From Hymenobacter cavernae (GTDB lineage Bacteria; Bacteroidota; Bacteroidia; Cytophagales; Hymenobacteraceae): a stretch of DNA of 64,000 nucleotides. A program made the position numbers and the translations under genes. This document shows positions 44,343 through 52,896 of this stretch, piece by piece. Each line of letters begins with the position of its first letter. Position 1 is the first letter of the stretch. Location: contig NZ_BMHT01000002.1 in assembly GCF_014641455.1 (NCBI RefSeq), forward strand, positions 456,605 to 520,604, given 5' to 3'. The notes under the pieces were generated by a model that ran no database searches, was not told the DNA's origin, and saw only the letters and a program-made list of their open reading frames with translations.

Positions 44343-47300
44343 TTAGCGGCCTGAAGTAGTAGCATGGCTTGCCGTGCGCATGGAGTCGCGGCGAGTCGGA
44401 GTAGCTACGTTCTTGACGGAATCCTGGGTGGCTTTCTTCTCCTGCTTCTCGCGCTGGCGGCCTTCCTTGCGCTCGTTTTTCAGGTTCTTGTCGACGCCCT
44501 TGAAGAGGTCAGCCAGGTTCTGGTAATCGCGCTGGAAGATGAGGGAAGCGCCGTTGCGCACGTACTGGCCATCGATGTCGCCGTAGGCGTTGTTGCGGTA
44601 GGCGCGCAGGCGCAGGCGGCCATTGGCCAGAATGTCGTATTCCACGCTCACGTCGCCGGCGAAGCTGCTGATGCTCTGCTGGCCCTGCGAGGTTTGGTTG
44701 CCGCCGCCCGCCAGCGGTACATCGGTGCCTAGGCGTACGGAAACCCGGTCGTTGAACAGCTGCCGGCGCACGGCCACGTTCAGGTCGGTGCGCGTCTTCT
44801 CGGCGCCGGACGAGAAATCAGCCTGCGAGTTGACCCCTAGCTCTACCCCTAGGTTGGAGAGGTAGCTGCCCGTCAGGTTGTTCAGCTGCTGCGTGAGCAC
44901 CTGGCTGGCGCTACCGCGCAGCTGCTCGTTCACGAGGCTGCCGCTGCTCGACTGGAAGGGGTTATCGGCCAGGAAGCGGTTCAGCACCAGCAGCGAGAAT
45001 ACCTGCTTGTTCAGGGCATCGGCCTGGCTAGGTTCGCGGAGCTGCGCCAACCTAGCTTCGATCTGGTCGCGGGCGTTGGAGCGGGCTTCTTCCGGCAGCT
45101 TGATATCGAAGCTGATAGCCGGTTTCAGCAGCTCGCCCTGCACGTTCAGATACACCTGGAAAGGCAGCGTGTTGCGCACCGTCGGGTCGTCCAGCGTCTG
45201 GCCCTGGCTGGCAATCAGTTCGGCCGGCGACGTGCGCACGTTGTAGATAGCCGACACGTTGGCCTGGCCGTTGTAGGGGTCGCCCGACCACGTAATGGTG
45301 CTGCCCTTGGCAATGTCGAAGTCGCGCTCGGTCAGGTTGTAAAGCGACATGTGGTAGTGACCCTGATCGACGGTCAGGCGGCCGCTGAGCGTGATGGCGC
45401 CGGTCTGGTCGATGGTCGTATTCAGGGTGCCGTTCGCCTGCACCTTCAGGTTGTCGCCCGAAACGGGGTCTACGAGAATAGTAAACGGCGTGGCATCCGT
45501 GACGGTGATGGTGGCCGAGACGTTGTAGCCACTAGCCGTTTGTGCGGTAGCTAGGTTTGTTTTGCGGGCCAGCATGGTATCGAGCGGCGCGCTCATATCC
45601 ACAAACTCCACAATACCATCACTTTCCACCCGGCCCGCTTCGTCGTTGGGCACCACTACCGTCAGGTTCGAGGGCTCTACTATCGTGGCCGTGGTGCGCA
45701 CCACCGGCAGGTTGAGCGTGCCCGTGATACGCGTATCCGAGTCGACCACCAGCTTGCCGTAGTACAGCGGATTCTCGCGGGCTGAGCTTTGCACCGCAAT
45801 GAAGTCGTTAGTGACGGCACGCAGCTGGAAGCGGTAGTTGTCGATGTCGACGTAGTTTTTGGTGAGAATGTAGCCGTCAATCACGGCCTTGTTGCGCAGC
45901 GAATCTAGGATGGTAAAGTCGTTGAACGCAATGCCCCGATCATCCAGCGTGATGCTTTCATTAGGCAACGTGAACGGCGAGCCAAGCTGCGTAAGCGTAA
46001 AGCCCGCGTCGTTGGTGTTCACCTGACCACGGATGATAGGAGCACTAGCCGTACCCGTCACGGCAAGCTGCCCGCTCAGGTAACCGCTCATCTGCGTCAG
46101 CTGGCCCGCGGAGAACGGCTCGATAATGTTCACGTTGAAGCGAGCCAGGTTCACGTTCATATCCAGGTTGCCGTTGGCCAGGTAAGAGCCGGTGGCGCGC
46201 ACGTCGCTGTTACCGGGGCCGCCGGTCAGACGGGCATCCACGAGGTAGCGGTCGGCGCTCGGGTTGGTGGCGTTCAGGGTCAAATCGCCGATGGGCGTTT
46301 TGTTGTAAGCAAAACCTTTCAAAGCTAGGTCGGCGGTGAAGGCCATGCGCGGCTGCCCAATGGCGCGTACCACCGCTTGCCCGTTCAGAATACCGCCATA
46401 CAGCGAATCTTGCTGACCCGCGGCCGTAGCCAGCATGTTCAGATCGAGGTTGCCGAGGCGAGCCTGTAACGGATACTCCGCGCCGGGGAGCGTTTGCAGC
46501 TCAATGAACTGGTTACCTTGGCTCAGGCGCACATTGTTGGCCCGAATAGCACCACTCGATAACGTGTACGCAATCTGATTATCAGGCCCAACCGTCCAAG
46601 CTTGGTTGTTCAGCACCAGCTTGGGGTCGAAGCTAAAGGCGTACGTGTTGGCATTGTTCAGTACTTGCAACACGCCCGCTACGTCGAGCATGGTAGCGCT
46701 ATCGGCTTCCGCGATGCGCAGGTGCGTGCCTACTTTGTTGTCGGCAATGCTGCCCGTGAGGCTAGGATTGGGTAAGCGTAAGCTGGTATCCTGCGAAGCT
46801 TGCCGCAGCCGCAGGGAGTAATCCAGCTTCTGCGCATCGGACTTAATGTTGAGCCGCGTCGAATCCAAGCGGTAGCCGGTATAGATGATGACCGGAATGC
46901 GCGAGTTCACCGTCAGGTTAGCGGCGCGGCTGTCGAAGCTGCCATCCAAGCTAAAGGGCGAAATCTGCTTGAGCCCCGGCACCAAGCGCGATACGAGCTG
47001 CGAATCCAGCAGGGCAACGCTGAAGTCAAAATTACGCGCCGGGCCACCAGGCCGGAACCGCACGCCGGGCAGATCGAAGTAACGATCAATATGCTCCTGC
47101 AAAGCTGTAGCTACGTCGCCGAGCGCCGTGTTACCAGCTAGGTTGGCCTTCAGCAGATTTGAGTTGAAAACCAACTCTGTGCGCCCCGGCCGTTGCACCA
47201 GGCTGCCGCCCAATGAATCCAAGGCAATCGGCACATTATCACGCACTACTACCACGTTGCGGCCCGAGAACGTGCCGTTGATGGTGTTGGCGCTAGCGCC

Positions 47301-49493
47301 ACTTAAATCGGCCGTGAGGTTGCCTTGAACGCGCAGGTCGCCGCCGGTATAGAAACCTAGCTTTGTTAGGTTAGCGCCTTGCAGGTTCACGTTGAAGGCG
47401 TACGCCGGTACGTTGGCGTTTCGCAGGTTCACGGTGCCGTTCAGGTCAAAAGCTAGGTTCGGGTCGCGCCGGCTCTTGGCGGCTATCACGTAGCGGTTGC
47501 GGTCGATATTCACCGTAGCGGCAATGCCGCGGTAAGTATAGTTCTGGTAGCGTGCGCTTTGAACAGTTGCTACCAGCTTGCCGCGCATCGTTGCCGGGTC
47601 GAGGCCGCGGCCATTGAAGGTGCCACTGGTCGTTACTTTGCCAATGGTCGGGTCGCGCAGCACCTTGCCTACGTCAAACCCTTGCACGTTGAAACGGGCC
47701 GTAATCGGCTCCTGACCCTGCGGGCCCGAGCCCATGTTCACGAAGGCCGTGGCGTTGCCGTACGTAGTGTTTACTTTCAGATCGGTATCAAACACCATGG
47801 CCGTGGGCCGACCTTTAAACGTGCCCGAAGCGGCAATGCGCGGCGGCAGCGAGTAGCCGGTCGGAATTGTGCCTTTCGGTACCAGACTGCGAATATCAGC
47901 GTCGGAAGTGGTGAACTGCCGGATGCTGAGGTCGGTGTACAGGCGGCGGTCAACTTCCGGCAAACCCTGAATCCGGCCGCTGGCTTTGAGCGTGGTGTTG
48001 CGGAAGCCCACGAAATCGAGGTTACGCACCCGGAAGTCGCCCACGCGTCCGTTGATCAGGCCGCTCACCAGAATGGATTGGTCGGGGCCGGTGGTGAACG
48101 GCGGCGTGCTGGCTAGGTCGGGTGCCAAGTACAGAATGTCGCGAAAGCCGAGGCGCGTCTCGCGCAAGTCACCTTCCAAACCTAGGTTCGGAATGTCATC
48201 AGCAATGCCGCTCAGCGACTTATAGCGCATGGCCAACGTGCGGCGAATGCGCGTGTGCGGCGTGATAAGATCTAGGTTATCCAAGCGGGTTTCCACCGAG
48301 TCGAATACTACGTCGGCTTCAGTGTGCTCAATCTCGAAGCCGCTTTGCTCTTTACCAGCCAACTCGTTTACGCGGCCAGTAGTGCGGTTTTCGGAGTAGA
48401 ATAGATTATCGGTGTTGAGCTTAAGATCGGTGAACTTCAGGTGATTGTAGTCCATAGCCGGTACGCGGGTGCGCTGCTTCGGCTCGTCGAAGTTATCGAA
48501 AGCCACAGCTAGGCTGCTCACGTCCGACTTCTTCAGCGTCACGACCCAGCTAGCTTCCTGGCCCGTCGCTTTTTCCACCGACTCATCTAGGTCGCGCACC
48601 GCTTGGGCAGGGTTTACCAGGCGCTTTTCAGTCGGTACGTTTTCATTCTGGGCGTAGGCAAAGCTGCTGTTGCGCAGCGTTAGCGTGTTCAGGTCAACCC
48701 GCGAATTAATCAGGTCGATATTATCCGCTGTGATTTCCGCCGCCCCGATCTGGGTATTAATGTATTGCGCCGACGGGCTGTTGCGATATGTCAGACTCAC
48801 CGTGTCGAGGTTGGCTTTATTCAGGCCAAAGGTGAGCGTGAGCGGCTCGCTGGCAGCCGTGTCGGGCGGGGCGGTTTTGCTCTGTGTGATATTGATGCCC
48901 GTGCGGCTCAGCTTGGCGTTATCTATCTTATAGATAGACTTATCCACATCTACCTCGTCCATGTTCACGGCTAGCTCGCCCACGCGGCCGCGCACATTCA
49001 TGCCTTCCACCTGGTCGTCGTAAGTCAGGAAGATGTTGGTCAGGCGCGCATCGCCGATGTTGTACTTGAAGCCGCTGCTGGTGGTGTCGGCGGGCGTGGT
49101 CGTGGTGGTGTCGCCGGTGGAGAAGGCGTTGACAATGAAGTCGTAGTTGGAGATGCTGTCGGGCTCGGTGCGCTTGATGTGCACGGTGCCGTCGTTCAGC
49201 TCCACGGAGCTAACGTTGATCTGCGACTTGGTCAAGGCCCACAGGTCAATATCAACACCTAGGTGACCGACCGCCAGGAGCGTATCCTGCTGCTGGTCTT
49301 CCAGATAGACGTTGTCTAGGGAAATGGCATGGCGGAAATCCGTCCGGAATTTACCGATGCGAACCTCCGTGCCGAGCTTCTTGTGCAGGTAATTCTCGGC
49401 TTGGCGAGCGGCAAAATCCTGGGTGGCCGGAAACTGTAGTGCCACTACTACACCCACGATGAGTAGGAGCACAAAAGCAACCAGCCCCAACAC
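44343..49493 (-). CDS. TamB-like translocation/assembly module inner-membrane protein
   Basis: 1716 residues from a GTG at 49493. N-terminal membrane helix (LGLVAFVLLLIVGVVVALQF), a very long run of beta-strand repeats typical of bridge-like lipid-transfer proteins, then the conserved TamB C-terminus with GQANVSAIYNVRTSPAELI and SSLGVELGVNSQADF-like segments. A Lys/Arg/Gln-rich tail closes it. In frame, codons upstream of the GTG read Arg-Arg-Gly-Leu-Tyr-Ile back to a stop, with no ATG/GTG/TTG, so the true start may be a rare codon or the GTG. Operon with the TamA-like gene. Confidence 0.92.
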   Translation of the reverse strand: MLGLVAFVLLLIVGVVVALQFPATQDFAARQAENYLHKKLGTEVRIGKFRTDFRHAISLDNVYLEDQQQDTLLAVGHLGVDIDLWALTKSQINVSSVELNDGTVHIKRTEPDSISNYDFIVNAFSTGDTTTTTPADTTSSGFKYNIGDARLTNIFLTYDDQVEGMNVRGRVGELAVNMDEVDVDKSIYKIDNAKLSRTGINITQSKTAPPDTAASEPLTLTFGLNKANLDTVSLTYRNSPSAQYINTQIGAAEITADNIDLINSRVDLNTLTLRNSSFAYAQNENVPTEKRLVNPAQAVRDLDESVEKATGQEASWVVTLKKSDVSSLAVAFDNFDEPKQRTRVPAMDYNHLKFTDLKLNTDNLFYSENRTTGRVNELAGKEQSGFEIEHTEADVVFDSVETRLDNLDLITPHTRIRRTLAMRYKSLSGIADDIPNLGLEGDLRETRLGFRDILYLAPDLASTPPFTTGPDQSILVSGLINGRVGDFRVRNLDFVGFRNTTLKASGRIQGLPEVDRRLYTDLSIRQFTTSDADIRSLVPKGTIPTGYSLPPRIAASGTFKGRPTAMVFDTDLKVNTTYGNATAFVNMGSGPQGQEPITARFNVQGFDVGKVLRDPTIGKVTTSGTFNGRGLDPATMRGKLVATVQSARYQNYTYRGIAATVNIDRNRYVIAAKSRRDPNLAFDLNGTVNLRNANVPAYAFNVNLQGANLTKLGFYTGGDLRVQGNLTADLSGASANTINGTFSGRNVVVVRDNVPIALDSLGGSLVQRPGRTELVFNSNLLKANLAGNTALGDVATALQEHIDRYFDLPGVRFRPGGPARNFDFSVALLDSQLVSRLVPGLKQISPFSLDGSFDSRAANLTVNSRIPVIIYTGYRLDSTRLNIKSDAQKLDYSLRLRQASQDTSLRLPNPSLTGSIADNKVGTHLRIAEADSATMLDVAGVLQVLNNANTYAFSFDPKLVLNNQAWTVGPDNQIAYTLSSGAIRANNVRLSQGNQFIELQTLPGAEYPLQARLGNLDLNMLATAAGQQDSLYGGILNGQAVVRAIGQPRMAFTADLALKGFAYNKTPIGDLTLNATNPSADRYLVDARLTGGPGNSDVRATGSYLANGNLDMNVNLARFNVNIIEPFSAGQLTQMSGYLSGQLAVTGTASAPIIRGQVNTNDAGFTLTQLGSPFTLPNESITLDDRGIAFNDFTILDSLRNKAVIDGYILTKNYVDIDNYRFQLRAVTNDFIAVQSSARENPLYYGKLVVDSDTRITGTLNLPVVRTTATIVEPSNLTVVVPNDEAGRVESDGIVEFVDMSAPLDTMLARKTNLATAQTASGYNVSATITVTDATPFTILVDPVSGDNLKVQANGTLNTTIDQTGAITLSGRLTVDQGHYHMSLYNLTERDFDIAKGSTITWSGDPYNGQANVSAIYNVRTSPAELIASQGQTLDDPTVRNTLPFQVYLNVQGELLKPAISFDIKLPEEARSNARDQIEARLAQLREPSQADALNKQVFSLLVLNRFLADNPFQSSSGSLVNEQLRGSASQVLTQQLNNLTGSYLSNLGVELGVNSQADFSSGAEKTRTDLNVAVRRQLFNDRVSVRLGTDVPLAGGGNQTSQGQQSISSFAGDVSVEYDILANGRLRLRAYRNNAYGDIDGQYVRNGASLIFQRDYQNLADLFKGVDKNLKNERKEGRQREKQEKKATQDSVKNVATPTRRDSMRTASHATTSGR

Positions 49494-49865
49494 GATGTAA
49501 AGGCCGCGACGAACGTATGTAGATGCAGTACTAATGGCGCAGATAGGCTAAGGTTCAGTGGAGCCAACGAAAAACGGGCATCAGAAGTTATGCTTCTGAG
49601 CTAGATACTTATGCTTCAGCTTATTGTTGAGTCGGGAGTAATGCCAACAAGCTGTTATTGTACCATTGCATCGACTTGATTTCTTCGAGATAAGGTGGTT
49701 TTGGAGCCGTACCTGTAGCGCAGACTACAACGTCCGCGCTATCCGTAGCCCAATGCCAGCAAAGCTGTGCTAGCCAAAAACAGACTTCAACTACGCCTTT
49801 TCGCCGGTTTTCACGTACCGCAACCAGCGTCTGCTATCTTTCCGCTCGTTCCGATTTGTTTGTCC
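49494..49865. other. Intergenic region between tamB and malQ
   Basis: About 370 bases between divergent genes. No ORF or RNA gene is recognised. It should hold promoters for both; TATCTTTC at 49835-49842 is a near match to TAnnTTTG, 23 bases before the malQ ATG. Confidence 0.5.
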
Positions 49866-52586
49866 ATGATTCTACGCTTTTCTCTTCCTTACCGCACCGC
49901 CTGGGGCCAGCGCCTGCTGGTATGCGGCTCCGAACCAACCCTAGGTCAGTGGCAACTCGACCAGGCCTTGGCGCTTCAATACGACGAGGCAAATGGCCGC
50001 TGGCACCACGAAATCACGCTGCCGGATGCGGCTGCCGGCACGGTCACCTACAAGTACATCCTGATGGAGCACGATACGCCGCAGTGGGAATGGGGACCAA
50101 ACCGCACCATCGACTACGATGGCCAGCAATACGAAACTATTGAGCTGGAAGACTACTGGCGTCCGCCCGCTCAGCCTGAAAATGAGGTGACTACCGCCGC
50201 TTTCACCCAGGCGCTGATGCGCCGTGCTGGTAGGGCTAGATCTGGCAGCGAGGCTGTAGGCAGCGGCCCAACAGTGCGCTTTCAACTGTTGGCGCCACGT
50301 GTCGACACCAACTACCAAGTGTGCGTGCTCGGCTCCGACTCGGCCCTGGGTGCCTGGGATGCCAGCCAGGCGCTGGTGCTCAGCGATGCACACTACCCGA
50401 CCTGGACGGCCGAAGTAAACCTAGCTCAACCCGACCAAACTACCCGCTACAAGTACGGCATCTGGAACCCCGAAACGCGCCAGATCGTGGAGCTGGAGGG
50501 TGGCGACGACCGCCTTATCACGCCGCTGAATGATGAAAAAACCTTGCGGGTGCTGGCCGATGAGCGTTTCCGCTATACCACCGGCAACTGGCGCGGAGCG
50601 GGCGTGGCAATGCCAGTGTTTTCGTTGCGGAGCCAGCGGGGACTAGGGGTAGGCGAGTTCCCCGACCTGAAGCTGCTCGTCGATTGGGCCGTGAGCACCG
50701 GCTTAAAGATGGTGCAGGTGCTGCCCATCAACGACACCACCGCTACCCACACCTGGGTCGATTCGTATCCGTACGCGGCTATTTCGGTGTTTGCCCTGCA
50801 CCCGCAATACCTGAATCTGGAGGCAGTAGCCGAGCTGGCCAACTCCGCCCACCAGCAGGAGCTAGCCCAGCTGCGCACCGAGCTAAACGGCCGCGACTTC
50901 GTGGACTACGAGCCGGTGATGAACGCCAAGTGGAAGTTCATCAAGCTGTTATACCAACAGGAAAAAGCTAGGTTTCTGGCTGATCCGGCGTTTCATGCGT
51001 TTCGCGAAGAGCAGAAATCCTGGCTGGTTCCGTATGCCGCCTTCTCCGCGTTGCGCGACCGGTTTGGCACGGCCGACTTCCACAAGTGGCCCGAGGAGTA
51101 CCGCACGCCAAACATAGCCGCCGAGCTTACGGGCGAAGACCAGCCGGACTTCGACGAATTTGGCCTGCACTTCTTCACGCAGTTTCACCTCGATAAGCAG
51201 CTGCGCGATGCCGTCGAATATGCTCGCAGCAAGGGCGTGGTGGTGAAAGGCGACCTGCCCATCGGTATCTATCGCCACTCTGTGGATGCCTGGACCCAAC
51301 CCGAGCTGTACCACATGGACCGCCAAGCCGGCGCCCCACCCGACGACTTCTCACTCACGGGTCAAAACTGGCGTTTCCCAACCTACAATTGGGAGCAAAT
51401 GGCCGAAGATTGCTACGCGTGGTGGAAGCAGCGCATGGGGCACCTGTCGCGCTACTTCGATGCGCTGCGCATCGACCACATCCTAGGTTTCTTCCGGATT
51501 TGGGAAATTCTGGGGCACTCTGTAGAGGGACTGTTAGGTCATTTTGCGCCGGCTCTGCCCTTGCACCGCCACGAGATAGAGCAGCGCATCGGCTGGTTCG
51601 ATTACGGCCGCTTGTGCGAGCCTTACATCCGTTGGCACATGCTCACCGATATCTTCCGGGAGCAGACGCAGGCTGTGTATGAAGAGTTTCTGGATGCTGT
51701 CGACCACGGTATTTTCCGCCTAAAGGAGCATGTACGCACCCAGCGGCAGATCGAGGAAGTATTTGAGCAGAAGATCAAGGACGACCCTAGCAACGCCGAG
51801 CATTACCGCTGGCTGCGCACCAACCTCTATAAGCTCCCGAACGAAGTGCTGTTCGTGCCCGCCGAGGAGCCGGACTTTTACCATCCGCGCATTACGCTGC
51901 ACCTAAGCGTGTCGTTCCGCGAGCTGGATGAGCACACGCGCCACCGCCTCAAAGACCTCTACGACGACTTTTTCTACCGTCGCCACGAGGAGTTCTGGCG
52001 GCAGCAGGGTCTCGTGAAGCTGCCGCCCGTGCGCTATGCCACCAACATGCTCATCTGCGGCGAGGACCTAGGTATGGTGCCCGCCTCGGTGCCGGGCGTG
52101 ATGCGGGAGCTAGGTATGCTGGGCCTGAACATTCAGCGGATGTCTTCTGACCCCAGCGTCGAGTTCGGCAACCCGGCCACTGCGCCTTACTTGTCCGTCG
52201 TCAGCCCAGGTAGCCACGATATGAGCACGTTGCGCGGTTGGTGGGAAGAAGACCGCACCCTGACGCAGCGCTTCTTCGAGCACCAACTCGGGCACCTTGG
52301 CAAGCAAGCACCTTACGAGTGCGAGCCGTGGATTATCCGCGAAATCTTGGCGCAACACCTAGCTTCGCCGGCCATGTGGGCCATCTTCCCATTGCAGGAT
52401 CTGCTGGCGCTAGATGCGCAGGTGCGCCGCGCTAATCCGCAGGAAGAACAGATCAACGTGCCCGCTAATCCGCAGCACTTTTGGAAGTACCGTTTGCACT
52501 TGCCTCTGGAAGAGTTATTAATACAGCAGCAATTACGTACTGACTTACGCCAGTTGATGCAGGAAAGCAGCCGTGGCGAAGCGTAG
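49866..52586 (+). CDS. malQ: 4-alpha-glucanotransferase with two CBM20 domains
   Basis: 906 residues from the ATG at 49866 (a GTG at 49767 would add an unlikely extension). Two starch-binding CBM20 modules come first, at about 1-105 and 135-240 (each with SxxxLGxW...A and a TYKY/TRYKYG strand). The GH77 domain follows: nucleophile Asp 537 in RIDHILGFFRIWE and acid/base Glu 733 in ICGEDLGMVP. It transfers maltodextrin segments in glycogen or maltose metabolism. The plant DPE2-like double-CBM20 layout is known in Bacteroidota. No other glycogen gene is adjacent. Confidence 0.95.
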   Translation: MILRFSLPYRTAWGQRLLVCGSEPTLGQWQLDQALALQYDEANGRWHHEITLPDAAAGTVTYKYILMEHDTPQWEWGPNRTIDYDGQQYETIELEDYWRPPAQPENEVTTAAFTQALMRRAGRARSGSEAVGSGPTVRFQLLAPRVDTNYQVCVLGSDSALGAWDASQALVLSDAHYPTWTAEVNLAQPDQTTRYKYGIWNPETRQIVELEGGDDRLITPLNDEKTLRVLADERFRYTTGNWRGAGVAMPVFSLRSQRGLGVGEFPDLKLLVDWAVSTGLKMVQVLPINDTTATHTWVDSYPYAAISVFALHPQYLNLEAVAELANSAHQQELAQLRTELNGRDFVDYEPVMNAKWKFIKLLYQQEKARFLADPAFHAFREEQKSWLVPYAAFSALRDRFGTADFHKWPEEYRTPNIAAELTGEDQPDFDEFGLHFFTQFHLDKQLRDAVEYARSKGVVVKGDLPIGIYRHSVDAWTQPELYHMDRQAGAPPDDFSLTGQNWRFPTYNWEQMAEDCYAWWKQRMGHLSRYFDALRIDHILGFFRIWEILGHSVEGLLGHFAPALPLHRHEIEQRIGWFDYGRLCEPYIRWHMLTDIFREQTQAVYEEFLDAVDHGIFRLKEHVRTQRQIEEVFEQKIKDDPSNAEHYRWLRTNLYKLPNEVLFVPAEEPDFYHPRITLHLSVSFRELDEHTRHRLKDLYDDFFYRRHEEFWRQQGLVKLPPVRYATNMLICGEDLGMVPASVPGVMRELGMLGLNIQRMSSDPSVEFGNPATAPYLSVVSPGSHDMSTLRGWWEEDRTLTQRFFEHQLGHLGKQAPYECEPWIIREILAQHLASPAMWAIFPLQDLLALDAQVRRANPQEEQINVPANPQHFWKYRLHLPLEELLIQQQLRTDLRQLMQESSRGEA

Positions 52587-52596
52587 CTTACGCTAA

Positions 52597-52636
52597 GGTT
52601 AATTATATAGCACGTCGGTTAATTATATATAACGTC
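52597..52636. repeat. Tandem 20-bp direct repeat
   Basis: GGTTAATTATATAGCACGTC at 52597-52616 is followed directly by GGTTAATTATATATAACGTC at 52617-52636, differing at three positions. The second copy runs into the left arm of the hairpin. Confidence 0.8.
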
Positions 52637-52694
52637 GGCCCAACTAGGGCTTGCTAGCAGAAGTAGTGCTGGCAAGCCCTAGTTGGGCCGACGT
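52631..52694 (+). terminator. Long hairpin after malQ
   Basis: AACGTCGGCCCAACTAGGGCTTGC (24 bases, given here by position 52631-52654) pairs with 52671-52694 with a short loop of about 16 bases. The left arm contains CTAGGG and the right arm CCCTAG. A T-rich stretch follows. Likely a terminator for malQ. Confidence 0.75.
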
Positions 52695-52858
52695 TCTATA
52701 TAAGCAACTAGTATGATTTTGCCGTTATTTTTGATTATTCGTATAATAGTTGATTTTCGTAGGGTTTAACTATTGTTTGATCGAAAAAATCATCCAATTG
52801 GCTTAATAGTGCATCAAATTTGATAAGCATTTCCAGAATCAGGAATTGGTTTCTTGAT

Positions 52859-52887
52859 TTTGGAAGATGCTTATTGATTTATTTTTG
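52859..52887 (+). promoter_or_regulatory. Promoter of the giant surface protein
   Basis: TTTG at 52859-52862, 17 bases, then TATTTTTG at 52880-52887, an exact TAnnTTTG. The box overlaps the upstream in-frame ATG at 52867, so the ATG at 52897 is the better start. Confidence 0.55.
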
Positions 52888-52896
52888 CACTTAGCG

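Larger units (their letters stand above)
52587..52896. other. Intergenic region between malQ and the giant surface protein
   Basis: 310 bases holding, in order: a tandem 20-bp repeat (52597-52636), a strong hairpin (52631-52694), an AT-rich stretch, an imperfect inverted repeat around 52828-52870, and a promoter box at 52880. No coding region seen. Confidence 0.6.

Noticed and set aside
47559..48116. 185-codon plus-strand ORF opposite tamB
   Set aside because: Antisense to a continuous TamB frame; no motif.
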